A stretch of 64,000 nt of DNA from Castellaniella sp044508625. Its GTDB lineage: Bacteria > Pseudomonadota > Gammaproteobacteria > Burkholderiales > Burkholderiaceae_B. Shown here piece by piece: positions 51,023 to 59,927 of the stretch (its first letter is position 1; every line of letters starts with the position of its first letter). Under the pieces are notes generated by a model. The model had not been told where the DNA came from. It searched no databases and was given only the letters and a program-made list of their open reading frames with translations. The stretch lies in NCBI GenBank assembly GCA_044508625.1, contig JBIQHJ010000005.1, forward strand, positions 62,001-126,000, in the 5' to 3' direction. The position numbers and the translations under genes were made by a program.

Positions 51023-51771
51023 GGCGGCTCCTGCGTCCGGCCCTGCATGCGGCGGCCATGGTCCTGATCGGCCTGGCCGGCGCGCTGGCGGTCCTGCCGG
51101 CCGGCTGGCTGGCCGCCATGCTGCCCGCCGACGGAGTCCTGAGCGTGGTGGACGCCTCGGGCTCGATCTGGGCCGGGCGGGCGCGCCTGGCCCTGGGTCC
51201 GCCCGGCTACCGCCGCACGGTGCCCGACACCGTGCAATGGCGCATCGCCTGGGACGGCGGCCTGCCGCAAGCCCGCATCAGCCATCCCTGGCTGGCCGGC
51301 CCCCTGGCCCTGCGCGCCGGGCTGGACGGCCTGACCCTCTCGGCCCAATCCCTGGAGCTGCCGGCCTCGGCCCTGTCGCTGGTGCACGAGGGGATCCGCC
51401 AGATCGGCCCCGAAGGCAGCGTGCGCCTCCAGTGGCCGGCCACGCGCCTGGGCGCGCCGCCCGCGCCGGGCGCCACGCGGCTGACGCTGGAATGGCTGCA
51501 TGCCGCCAGCGCGATCAGCCCGGTGCGGCCGCTGGGGAGCTATCGCGGCACCCTGCGCCAGACCGCCGACGGCCTGGACCTGAACCTCGAATCCCGTGCC
51601 GGCCCCTTGCTGCTGGCCGGCACGGGCCGCGTGCGCGCGGGACGCCTGTCCTTCGATGGCCAGGCCTCCATCGCGCCGCGGACCGACGACCAGACGCGCG
51701 CCGCGCTGGCGCCCCTGCTGCGAACCCTCGGCCCCGTGGCCGACGGCCAGGCGCGCATCAGTCTCCATTGA
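51019..51771 (+). CDS. gspN: T2SS protein GspN
   Basis: Bitopic protein of the T2SS, 250 aa, present in some systems only. It has an N-terminal membrane helix (about 10-34) and a periplasmic beta-rich domain with DASGSIWAGRARLALGP and the closing GRLSFDGQASIAPRTDDQTRAALAPLLRTLGP, which fits the GspN family. It starts inside the gspM end by ATGA and is followed 31 bp later by gspD. Confidence 0.85.
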   Translation: MRRLLRPALHAAAMVLIGLAGALAVLPAGWLAAMLPADGVLSVVDASGSIWAGRARLALGPPGYRRTVPDTVQWRIAWDGGLPQARISHPWLAGPLALRAGLDGLTLSAQSLELPASALSLVHEGIRQIGPEGSVRLQWPATRLGAPPAPGATRLTLEWLHAASAISPVRPLGSYRGTLRQTADGLDLNLESRAGPLLLAGTGRVRAGRLSFDGQASIAPRTDDQTRAALAPLLRTLGPVADGQARISLH

Positions 51772-51802
51772 CCCTCGAACCCATACGAAACCCGGACCGA
51801 CC

Positions 51803-54244
51803 ATGGCCCCATCTCATCTCCATACACCGTCCGGCGCCCCGATGGCGCTGCTGGGCGCCGGCCTGCTGCTGGCGCTGGCCGGCTGCGCGGCCCCCCGCAG
51901 CACCCCGAACGAGGCCCTGGCCCAATCCTCCCTGGTGGTGCGCACGACGGACGGCAGCGGCAAGGTCACCGAAACCCGCGCCGTCACGCCGCCGCCTCCG
52001 GCGGCGCGGCGCCGGACGCCCACCCCGGCCCAGCCGCCCGCCCGGCCGGACGCCGGCGGGGGCGCGGCCGAGCAGGCCGGCGCCGAGCGCGTGATGCTCA
52101 ATTTCGTCGACGCCGACCTGGCCGGCGTGGTGCGATCGCTCGCGCGGTTCACGCAGCGCAACTTCCTGGTGGATCCGAGGGTCAAGGGCAAGCTCACCCT
52201 GGTGTCGGAAACCCCGGTGGACGCGCGCACGGCCTACGACATGCTGCTGGGCGCCCTGCGCATGCAGGGCTACGCCGTGGTCGATGTGGACGGCGTCAGC
52301 CGCGTCCTCCCGGAAGCCGACGCCAAGCTCCAGGGCGGCGCCGTCACCGGCGGCACCGCGCCGGCGAGCACGGGGGGCGCCGAGCTGGTCACGCGCGTCT
52401 TCCAGTTGCGTTTCGAGAATGCCGCGAACCTGATCCCCGTGCTGCGGCCGATGATCGCGCCGAACAACACCATCACCGCCTACCCGGGCAACAATACACT
52501 GGTGATCAGCGATTACGCCGACAACCTGGACCGGATCGCCGAGGTCATCGAGCGCATCGACGTGCCCAGCTCCTTCAACACAGACATCGTGCCGATCGAA
52601 TACGGCGTGGCCCTGGACGTGGCGGCGCTGGCGAGCCAGCTCCTGCAAAGCGGCCGTCCCGGCGGCGACCAGGGCGCCCACTCGGTGGCGCTGGTCGCCG
52701 ATCCGCGCAGCAACAGCATCATCGTGCGCGCGCCCAGCCAGGCCCAGCTCGAGCTGGCGCGCGACCTGATCATCCGCATCGACAGTCCCGACTCCGGCAC
52801 CGGCAACCTGCACGTCGTCTACCTGCGCAACGCGCAGGCCACGCACCTGGCCGAGGTCCTGCGCGGCGTGCTGACCGGCCAGGGCGGCGGCTCGGGCGGC
52901 GCCGCCTCCGGCCAGGGCCTGTCCGGCGGAACGGCGCAGGGCGCCATGGCTGCCACGGCCCCGGCCATGGGCGCCGGGGCCTCCCGCACCAACACCAGCG
53001 CCAGCGCGGGGCTCGGCGGCACCTCCGGCCTGCAGGGCGCCGCGGCGCTGGGCGGGGCCGCCCTCGGCCAGGCGGCGGACCAGCAGTCCGTCGCCTTCTC
53101 GGCGGGCGGCGCGACGATCCAGGCGGACCCCTCCACCAACACCCTCATCATTTCCGCACCCGACCCCCTGTACCGCAGCCTGCGCGAGGTGATCGACCAG
53201 CTCGACCAGCGCCGGGCGCAGGTGCTGGTCGAGAGCCTGATCGTCGAGATCACCGCCGAGAACGCGGCGGAATTCGGCATCCAGTGGTCGGCCGGCGGCG
53301 GCGAGATCAACAGCGGCAACACCGCCTTCATCGGCGGAGCCAACCTCGGCGGCTCCAGCCTGTCGTCGACGACCAACAAGCCGCTGACCACCGTGGACGC
53401 GCTCGGGCGCGGGCTCAGCCTGGGCATGGTCAAGGGCACGGTCAGCATCCTCGGCAACGAGGTCATCAACCTGGGCCTGCTCGCCCGCGCGCTGCAAAGC
53501 CAGGGCGGCGTCAACATCCTGTCCACGCCCAACCTGATGACCCTGGACAACGAGGAGGCCAGCATCATGGTGGGCAACACCGTGCCGTTCACCACGGGCC
53601 GCTACATCACCTCGGGCGATGGCGCGGCGGCGAACCCGTTCCAGACCATCGAGCGCGAGGACGTCGGCCTGATGCTGCGCATCCGGCCCCAGATCTCGGA
53701 AGGCGGCGCGGTCAAGATGGCCCTGTACCAGGAGGTCAGCACCGTCGACAGGGCGTCCAGCACGAGCGACGACAAGCTGGTCACCCGCAAGCGGGCGCTG
53801 AACACCAACGTCCTGGTGGACGACGGCCAGATCATCGTGCTGGGCGGCCTGATCGAGGACAGCATCGGCGACAGCACCAGCGCCGTCCCCCTGCTGGGCG
53901 ACATCCCCGTGCTGGGCGAGCTGTTCCGCTACAACAAGCGCGAGCGCAAGAAGACCAACCTGATGGTCTTCCTGCGCCCGCACATCGTGCGCTCGGCCCG
54001 CGACAGCGCCAGCCTGACCCTGGACCGCTACAACTACATGCGCAACACCCAGGCCGCCCTGCCTTCCGGATCCCATTGGCTGCTGCCCGCCATCGACCAG
54101 CCCCTGCTGCCCGCGGCATCCCTGCGCCCCGCCGACGGCCTCATCGACCTGCGCGCGCCCGACTCCGGCGCGCGCGTCCCCATCGAGACCACCCCGGAAC
54201 CGGCTACCGGCGCCCAACCCGGTCCGGTGACGGGGCAGCCATGA
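51803..54244 (+). CDS. gspD: T2SS secretin GspD with lipoprotein signal
   Basis: Outer-membrane channel of the T2SS, 813 aa from ATG 51803 (ATG 51842 is a possible second start). The signal ends LLLALAGC, a clear lipobox, so this is a lipidated secretin that may reach the outer membrane without a separate pilotin. N0-N3 domains follow (MLNFVDADLAGVVRSLARFTQRNFLVDPRVKGKLT region, then ANLIPVLRPMIAPNNTITAYPGNNTLVISDYADN). A Gly/Ser/Ala-rich insertion lies at about 355-430, then the secretin domain (VNILSTPNLMTLDNEEA, VDDGQIIVLGGLIED, VPLLGDIPVLGELFRY). The C-terminal Pro-rich tail is unusual in length. It ends by ATGA on the first of two mini-ORFs. Confidence 0.96.
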   Translation: MAPSHLHTPSGAPMALLGAGLLLALAGCAAPRSTPNEALAQSSLVVRTTDGSGKVTETRAVTPPPPAARRRTPTPAQPPARPDAGGGAAEQAGAERVMLNFVDADLAGVVRSLARFTQRNFLVDPRVKGKLTLVSETPVDARTAYDMLLGALRMQGYAVVDVDGVSRVLPEADAKLQGGAVTGGTAPASTGGAELVTRVFQLRFENAANLIPVLRPMIAPNNTITAYPGNNTLVISDYADNLDRIAEVIERIDVPSSFNTDIVPIEYGVALDVAALASQLLQSGRPGGDQGAHSVALVADPRSNSIIVRAPSQAQLELARDLIIRIDSPDSGTGNLHVVYLRNAQATHLAEVLRGVLTGQGGGSGGAASGQGLSGGTAQGAMAATAPAMGAGASRTNTSASAGLGGTSGLQGAAALGGAALGQAADQQSVAFSAGGATIQADPSTNTLIISAPDPLYRSLREVIDQLDQRRAQVLVESLIVEITAENAAEFGIQWSAGGGEINSGNTAFIGGANLGGSSLSSTTNKPLTTVDALGRGLSLGMVKGTVSILGNEVINLGLLARALQSQGGVNILSTPNLMTLDNEEASIMVGNTVPFTTGRYITSGDGAAANPFQTIEREDVGLMLRIRPQISEGGAVKMALYQEVSTVDRASSTSDDKLVTRKRALNTNVLVDDGQIIVLGGLIEDSIGDSTSAVPLLGDIPVLGELFRYNKRERKKTNLMVFLRPHIVRSARDSASLTLDRYNYMRNTQAALPSGSHWLLPAIDQPLLPAASLRPADGLIDLRAPDSGARVPIETTPEPATGAQPGPVTGQP

Positions 54245-54399
54245 GCGCGCCGGGCCGCCCCAAGCGCGAATTCCCCCCCGGGGGGACGGCGCACAGCGCC
54301 AAGGGGGCGTCATGAACGCGCCGGGCCGCCCCAAGCGCGAATTCCCCCCTGGGGGGACGGCGCATAGCGCCAAGGGGGCATCATGAGCGCGCCGGGCCG
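54241..54399 (+). repeat. 71-bp tandem repeat, two copies and a partial third, between gspD and gspE
   Basis: Copies at 54241-54311 and 54312-54382 are nearly identical, and the first 17 or so bases recur at 54383 as the gspE start. Each copy is an ORF of 24 codons (MSAPGRPKREF... and MNAPGRPKREF...) that opens on the previous stop and closes on the next start by ATGA. Inside each lie a CCCCCC/GGGGGG inverted pair and a GGCGC/GCGCC stem. Base changes between copies fall in loops, so both hairpins survive. Confidence 0.95.
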
Positions 54400-55828
54400 T
54401 CCCGTCATGAACGCGCGCATCCCCTACGCCTGGGCCAAGGCCCAGCGCGCCATGCTCCAGCCCGAGGACGGCGGCCAGGTCCTGGTGCGCTGCGCCGAGA
54501 CTCCCGCCTGGGCGCTGGACGAGATCCGGCGATGCCACGGCGAGCTGCCTCAGCGCCTGGTCGGCGCCGCCGAATTCGACATGCTGCTGGCGGCCGCCTA
54601 CGCCCGGACCGACGACGCGGCCACGGTGGTCGACGCCGCCACCAGCGAGGTGGACCTGGACCGCCTGATGCAGGACATCCCCGAGGTCGAGGACCTGCTC
54701 GAGTCCCACGAGGACGCGCCCGTGATCCGCATGATCAACGCCCTGCTCACCCAGGCCGTGCGCGACGGGGCGAGCGACATCCACCTCGAGCCCTTCGAGA
54801 CCGCCTCGATGGTGCGCTACCGGATCGACGGCACCCTGCGCGACATCGTCAGCCCGCGCCGCGGGCTGCACAGCGCCCTGGTCTCGCGCATCAAGGTGAT
54901 GGCGAGGCTGGACATCGCCGAGAAGCGCCTGCCGCAGGACGGCCGCATCGCCCTGCGCGTCGGCGGGCAGTCGATCGACGTGCGCGTCTCGATGCTGCCC
55001 ACCGCCCACGGCGAGCGGGCCGTGCTGCGCCTGCTGGACAAGGCCGCCGGGCGCCTGCGCCTGGACCGGCTGGGCATGTCGCCGCCCGTGCGCGAGCGCC
55101 TGGCGCGCCTGATCTCGCAGCCCCACGGCATCGTGCTGGTGACCGGGCCGACCGGCAGCGGCAAGAGCACGACCCTGTACGCGGCCCTGGGATACCTGGA
55201 TGCCGGCACGACCAACATCCTGACCGTCGAGGACCCGATCGAATACGAGCTGCACGGCATCGGCCAGACGCAGGTCAACGCCCGGATCGGCCTGACGTTC
55301 GCCAAGGCCCTGCGGGCCATCCTGCGCCAGGACCCCGACGTCATCATGATCGGCGAGATCCGCGACCTGGAGACCGCCCAGATCGCGGTCCAGGCCTCCC
55401 TGACCGGCCACCTGGTGCTGGCGACGCTGCACACCAACGACGCGGTGTCGGCGATCACCCGGCTGGTGGACATGGGCGTCGAGCCCTTCCTCCTCGCCTC
55501 GACGCTGCGCGGCGTGCTGGCCCAGCGCCTGGTGCGCCGGCTTTGCCAGCAATGCCGGCGCGCCGGCCCGGACGGCCGGGCGACGCGCGACCCCGCCGGC
55601 TGCCCGGCCTGCGGCCACACCGGCCACAGCGGACGCACAGGCATCCACGAGCTGTTCGTCCTGGACGACGCCATGCGCGCCATGGTCCACGCCGGCGCCG
55701 GCGAGCACGAGCTGCGCCAGGCCGCGAGCCGCGCCGGCATGCTCAATCTGCGGGAGGACGGCCAGCGCTGGATCGACCAGGGCATCGTCTCCGAGGAAGA
55801 AATCCTCCGCGTCACGCGCGAGGCCTGA
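54383..55828 (+). CDS. gspE: T2SS ATPase GspE
   Basis: Cytoplasmic hexameric ATPase that drives the endopilus, 481 aa. Walker A is GPTGSGKSTTLYAAL near residues 254-268, followed by the Asp box, Walker B region DPDVIMIGEIRDLETA, and the His box HLVLATLHTNDAVSAI. A zinc tetracysteine motif is CQQCRR..CPACGHTG near 390-415. The start at 54383 (MSAPGRPV) may come from the third partial repeat; the ancestral start could be ATG 54407 (MNARIPYAWAK). The order gspD-E-F after gspN is unusual but complete. Confidence 0.97.
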   Translation: MSAPGRPVMNARIPYAWAKAQRAMLQPEDGGQVLVRCAETPAWALDEIRRCHGELPQRLVGAAEFDMLLAAAYARTDDAATVVDAATSEVDLDRLMQDIPEVEDLLESHEDAPVIRMINALLTQAVRDGASDIHLEPFETASMVRYRIDGTLRDIVSPRRGLHSALVSRIKVMARLDIAEKRLPQDGRIALRVGGQSIDVRVSMLPTAHGERAVLRLLDKAAGRLRLDRLGMSPPVRERLARLISQPHGIVLVTGPTGSGKSTTLYAALGYLDAGTTNILTVEDPIEYELHGIGQTQVNARIGLTFAKALRAILRQDPDVIMIGEIRDLETAQIAVQASLTGHLVLATLHTNDAVSAITRLVDMGVEPFLLASTLRGVLAQRLVRRLCQQCRRAGPDGRATRDPAGCPACGHTGHSGRTGIHELFVLDDAMRAMVHAGAGEHELRQAASRAGMLNLREDGQRWIDQGIVSEEEILRVTREA

Positions 55829-55845
55829 ATCGGGAGCCCGCCGAC

Positions 55846-57054
55846 ATGCCCACCTATCGCTACCTGGCGGCCGACGCGGCCGGACGCACCGAAAAGGGCC
55901 GCATCGAGGCCGATTCCGAGGCGCTGGCGCGCCAGGCCCTGCGGGCCCGCGGGCTGCTGCCCCTGTCGCTGGGCCCGGTGCCGCTGCGCGGCCTGCCCGC
56001 CGCCTTTTCGCTGGGGGGACGCATCACCGATGCCGAGCTGGGCTGGATGACGCGGCAACTGGCCAGCCTGCTCGCCGCGCGCCTGCCCCTGGAAGCCGCG
56101 CTGTCGGCCACCCTGGAGCAGGCCGAGCAGCGGCACGTGGCGCGGGCGATCGAGCTCGTGCGCGACCGGATCCGCGGCGGCCAGCGCCTGGCCGACGCCC
56201 TGGCCGGCCAGCCCCGCAGCTTTCCGGAGATCTATCGCGCGCTGGTCGAGGCGGGCGAGCGCTCGGGCGACCTCGCCCAGGTCATGGAGCGGCTGGCCGA
56301 CCACATCGAATCGCGCGGCGCGCTGCGCGGCAAGATCCTGACCGCGTTCATCTATCCCGCGATCGTGTCGCTCGTCTCCATCGGCGTGGTGATCTTTCTG
56401 CTGAGCTACGTGGTGCCGCAGGTGACCGGCGCCTTCCAGCAGGCGCACCAGGCCCTGCCTTTGCTGACCCGCGCCATGCTGGCCGGCAGCGCCTTCGCGC
56501 GCGACTGGGGCGCCGCCACCCTGGCGGTGCTGGCCGGCCTGCTGCTCGCCTGGAGGCTGCGCCTGCGCGACCCGCGCGCCCGGCTGGAATGGCACGCGCG
56601 GCTGCTGCGCATGCCGCTGCTGGGCCGCTATCTGCTGGGCATGGACGCCGCGCGCTTTGCCGCCACGCTCGAGATCCTCGTCGCCAGCGGCGTGCCGCTG
56701 CTCGACGCCCTGGACGCCACCATCCGCACGCTGCGCAACGATCGCATGCGCGCGGCGGTCGCCGCGGCGGCCGCGCGCGTCCGCGAGGGCTCGCCGCTGG
56801 CGCAGGCCCTGCAGGCGCAGCGCGTCTTTCCCCCGCTGCTGATCCACCTGATCGGCAGCGGCGAGCGCACGGGCACCCTGCCCGCCATGCTCGCGCGCGC
56901 CGCGCACACGCTGTCCGCCGAGCTCGAGCGGCGCGCCCTGGCGACCACCGCCCTGCTCGAGCCGCTGATGATCCTCATCATGGGAGGCATCGTGCTGCTG
57001 ATCGTGCTGGCGGTGATGCTGCCCATCATCGAGATCAACCAGATGATCCGCTGA
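55846..57054 (+). CDS. gspF: T2SS inner-membrane platform protein GspF
   Basis: Polytopic platform protein, 402 aa from ATG 55846 with GGGAG upstream. The N-terminus MPTYRYLAADAAGRTEKG is the family signature. Two homologous cytoplasmic helical domains occur (RQLASLLAARLPLEAAL; LEILVASGVPLLDAL), and three membrane helices at about 165-190, 215-235 and 372-395. The motif GERSGDLAQVM recurs as GERTGTLPAML in the second half. This is the last gene of the gsp operon, 18 bp before the convergent S4 gene. Confidence 0.96.
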   Translation: MPTYRYLAADAAGRTEKGRIEADSEALARQALRARGLLPLSLGPVPLRGLPAAFSLGGRITDAELGWMTRQLASLLAARLPLEAALSATLEQAEQRHVARAIELVRDRIRGGQRLADALAGQPRSFPEIYRALVEAGERSGDLAQVMERLADHIESRGALRGKILTAFIYPAIVSLVSIGVVIFLLSYVVPQVTGAFQQAHQALPLLTRAMLAGSAFARDWGAATLAVLAGLLLAWRLRLRDPRARLEWHARLLRMPLLGRYLLGMDAARFAATLEILVASGVPLLDALDATIRTLRNDRMRAAVAAAAARVREGSPLAQALQAQRVFPPLLIHLIGSGERTGTLPAMLARAAHTLSAELERRALATTALLEPLMILIMGGIVLLIVLAVMLPIIEINQMIR

Positions 57055-57072
57055 CCATCCCGCCCGGCCCGC

Positions 57073-57456
57073 TCATTGACCACGCCAGGCGTCGATCCGC
57101 CGCCGGTTGCGCTTGGTCGGGCGGCCGTCGGTCAATCCCGACGCGGGCTCGGGCGCGAGCCGGCGCAGCTCGGCGGCCCGCTCGCGGGCAGCGGCGCTGT
57201 CGGCCGTTTCCTCGTAGAGCCGGCGCGCGACCGGCGCGGGACCGCGCACGGCGCTGACCCCCAGCACCCGGACATGGATCGGAGGATCCTCCTTGCGCAC
57301 CGTCACGAGGTCGCCCGGCCCGACCTCGCGCGCGGGCTTGGCGGGCTGGCCATTGACCAGCACGCGGCCCTTGCCGATCTCGTCCGAGGCGAGGCTGCGG
57401 GTCTTGTAGAACCGCGCCGCCCACAGCCACTTGTCCAGCCGAATCCGTTCGAGCAT
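57073..57456 (-). CDS. hslR: S4-domain RNA-binding protein, HslR (Hsp15) family
   Basis: Small basic RNA-binding protein of 127 aa. The S4 domain is at the N-terminus, IRLDKWLWAARFYKTRSLASDEIGKGRVLVNGQ, followed by VGPGDLVTV. The C-terminal part ends TDGRPTKRNRRRIDAW, rich in Arg/Lys, as in Hsp15, which in E. coli rescues 50S subunits carrying nascent chains after heat shock. The start is ATG 57456. A longer open frame continues upstream but overlaps gltA in another frame and is not coding. It lies 155 bp downstream of gltA beyond a terminator. Confidence 0.92.
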   Translation of the reverse strand: MLERIRLDKWLWAARFYKTRSLASDEIGKGRVLVNGQPAKPAREVGPGDLVTVRKEDPPIHVRVLGVSAVRGPAPVARRLYEETADSAAARERAAELRRLAPEPASGLTDGRPTKRNRRRIDAWRGQ

Positions 57457-57555
57457 TCCGTCTCGCCGAAAGTCTGTCCGAAAGGGACATGATAGCCGCG
57501 CGGCCACGGACGCGGCGCCCGTGGCGGGGACCCGGAGACCCGGGCCGGGCGCCCG

Positions 57556-57580
57556 AAAGGAAACGGGCCCATCGGGCCCG
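57556..57580 (-). terminator. Intrinsic terminator of the sdh-gltA operon
   Basis: On the minus strand, 32 bp after the gltA stop, a 7-bp perfect stem (CGGGCCC and GGGCCCG, loop GAT) is followed by TTTCCTTTC. It should end the gntR-sdh-gltA transcripts before hslR. Confidence 0.75.
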
Positions 57581-57611
57581 CCTCTCGTCCGGATCGCGCG
57601 GATGTCGCGGC

Positions 57612-58907
<1,296 letters not shown>

Positions 58908-58920
58908 GTCGGATCCTTCC

Positions 58921-59190
58921 TTAAAGTGATATCGCCTTCATTTGCTCGACCAGCCTGCGGACGTCGGGATCGTCGTAGTCCCCCGAGAGGTCCGCGCGGC
59001 CCAGCAGCACGTCGAGCAGTTCGTTGTCGCCCATTTCAAAGAGAAGCGTCAGCGCCTTGACGTCCCGCTCGGTCAGCGCGGCCTCGTGCGCGTCCAGGAA
59101 GCGCGTGATGATCAGGTCGTTTTCCAGCAGGCCGCGGCGCGCCCGCCAGCGCAGGCGCGCGCGATCGAGGTCTGACAGCTCGCCGGCCAT
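58921..59190 (-). CDS. sdhE: Succinate dehydrogenase flavinylation factor SdhE
   Basis: Small protein (89 aa) that helps attach FAD to SdhA. The conserved RGxxE motif is seen in WRARRGLLENDLIITRFL, and the acidic helical rest (LTLLFEMGDNELLDVLLGR) is typical. It sits between sdhB (7 bp) and gltA (13 bp), consistent with co-expression with its target. Confidence 0.95.
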   Translation of the reverse strand: MAGELSDLDRARLRWRARRGLLENDLIITRFLDAHEAALTERDVKALTLLFEMGDNELLDVLLGRADLSGDYDDPDVRRLVEQMKAISL

Positions 59191-59197
59191 CCCGCGC

Positions 59198-59914
59198 CTA
59201 TACCGTGCGGCGCACGAGCATTTCCTTGATCTTGCCGATCGCCGCCGAGGGATTCAGCCCCTTGGGACACACATCCGTGCAGTTCATGATGGTGTGGCAG
59301 CGGAACAGCCGATAAGGATCCTCGAGGTTGTCCAGGCGCTCGCCCGTCGCCTCGTCGCGCGAGTCGGCGATGAAGCGATACGCCTGCAGCAGGCCGGCGG
59401 GCCCGACGAACTTGTCGGGATTCCACCAGAACGAGGGACAGGCGGCCGAGCAGCAGCCGCACAGGATGCACTCGTACAGGCCGTTGAGCTCCTCGCGTTC
59501 CTCGGGGCTTTGCAGGCGCTCTTTTTCGGGCGGCGGCGTATCGTTGATCAGGTACGGCTTGATCGAATGATACTGGTCGAAGAAGAACGTCATGTCCACG
59601 ATCAGGTCGCGCACCACCGGCAGGCCGGGCAGCGGCTTGAGGACGATGGGCTCTTTGAGGGTGAGCAGGTTGGTCGTGCAGGCCAGGCCGTTCTTGCCGT
59701 TGATGTTCATGGCGTCGGAACCGCACACGCCCTCGCGGCATGAACGGCGCAGGGCCAGGCTGTCGTCGACCTCGTTCTTGATGCGCAGGATCGCGTCCAG
59801 CAGCATCTTGTCGGTGGGCTGCAGCTCGACCTCGAGCTTTTGCATGTAGGGGCGCTCGTCCTTGTCAGGATCGTAGCGGTAGATCTCGAATTTGACGATG
59901 CGTTTTTGGCTCAT
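59198..59914 (-). CDS. sdhB: Succinate dehydrogenase iron-sulfur subunit
   Basis: Electron-transfer subunit of complex II, 238 aa. The 2Fe-2S ligands lie in CREGVCGSDAMNINGKNGLAC (near residues 60-80), and the 4Fe-4S and 3Fe-4S ligands in CILCGCCSAACPSFWW and CHTIMNCTDVCPKGLNP. The gene is 13 bp downstream of sdhA. Confidence 0.98.
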   Translation of the reverse strand: MSQKRIVKFEIYRYDPDKDERPYMQKLEVELQPTDKMLLDAILRIKNEVDDSLALRRSCREGVCGSDAMNINGKNGLACTTNLLTLKEPIVLKPLPGLPVVRDLIVDMTFFFDQYHSIKPYLINDTPPPEKERLQSPEEREELNGLYECILCGCCSAACPSFWWNPDKFVGPAGLLQAYRFIADSRDEATGERLDNLEDPYRLFRCHTIMNCTDVCPKGLNPSAAIGKIKEMLVRRTV

Positions 59915-59927
59915 TTCGGATTCCTGC

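Noticed and set aside
51758..55708. Very long antisense open frame (over 1300 codons) opposite gspD and gspE
   Set aside because: It is a by-product of high GC content and strong codon bias in the real genes. The predicted sequence is Arg/Gly/His/Asp-rich, lacks domains, and crosses the gspD/gspE junction and the tandem repeat.
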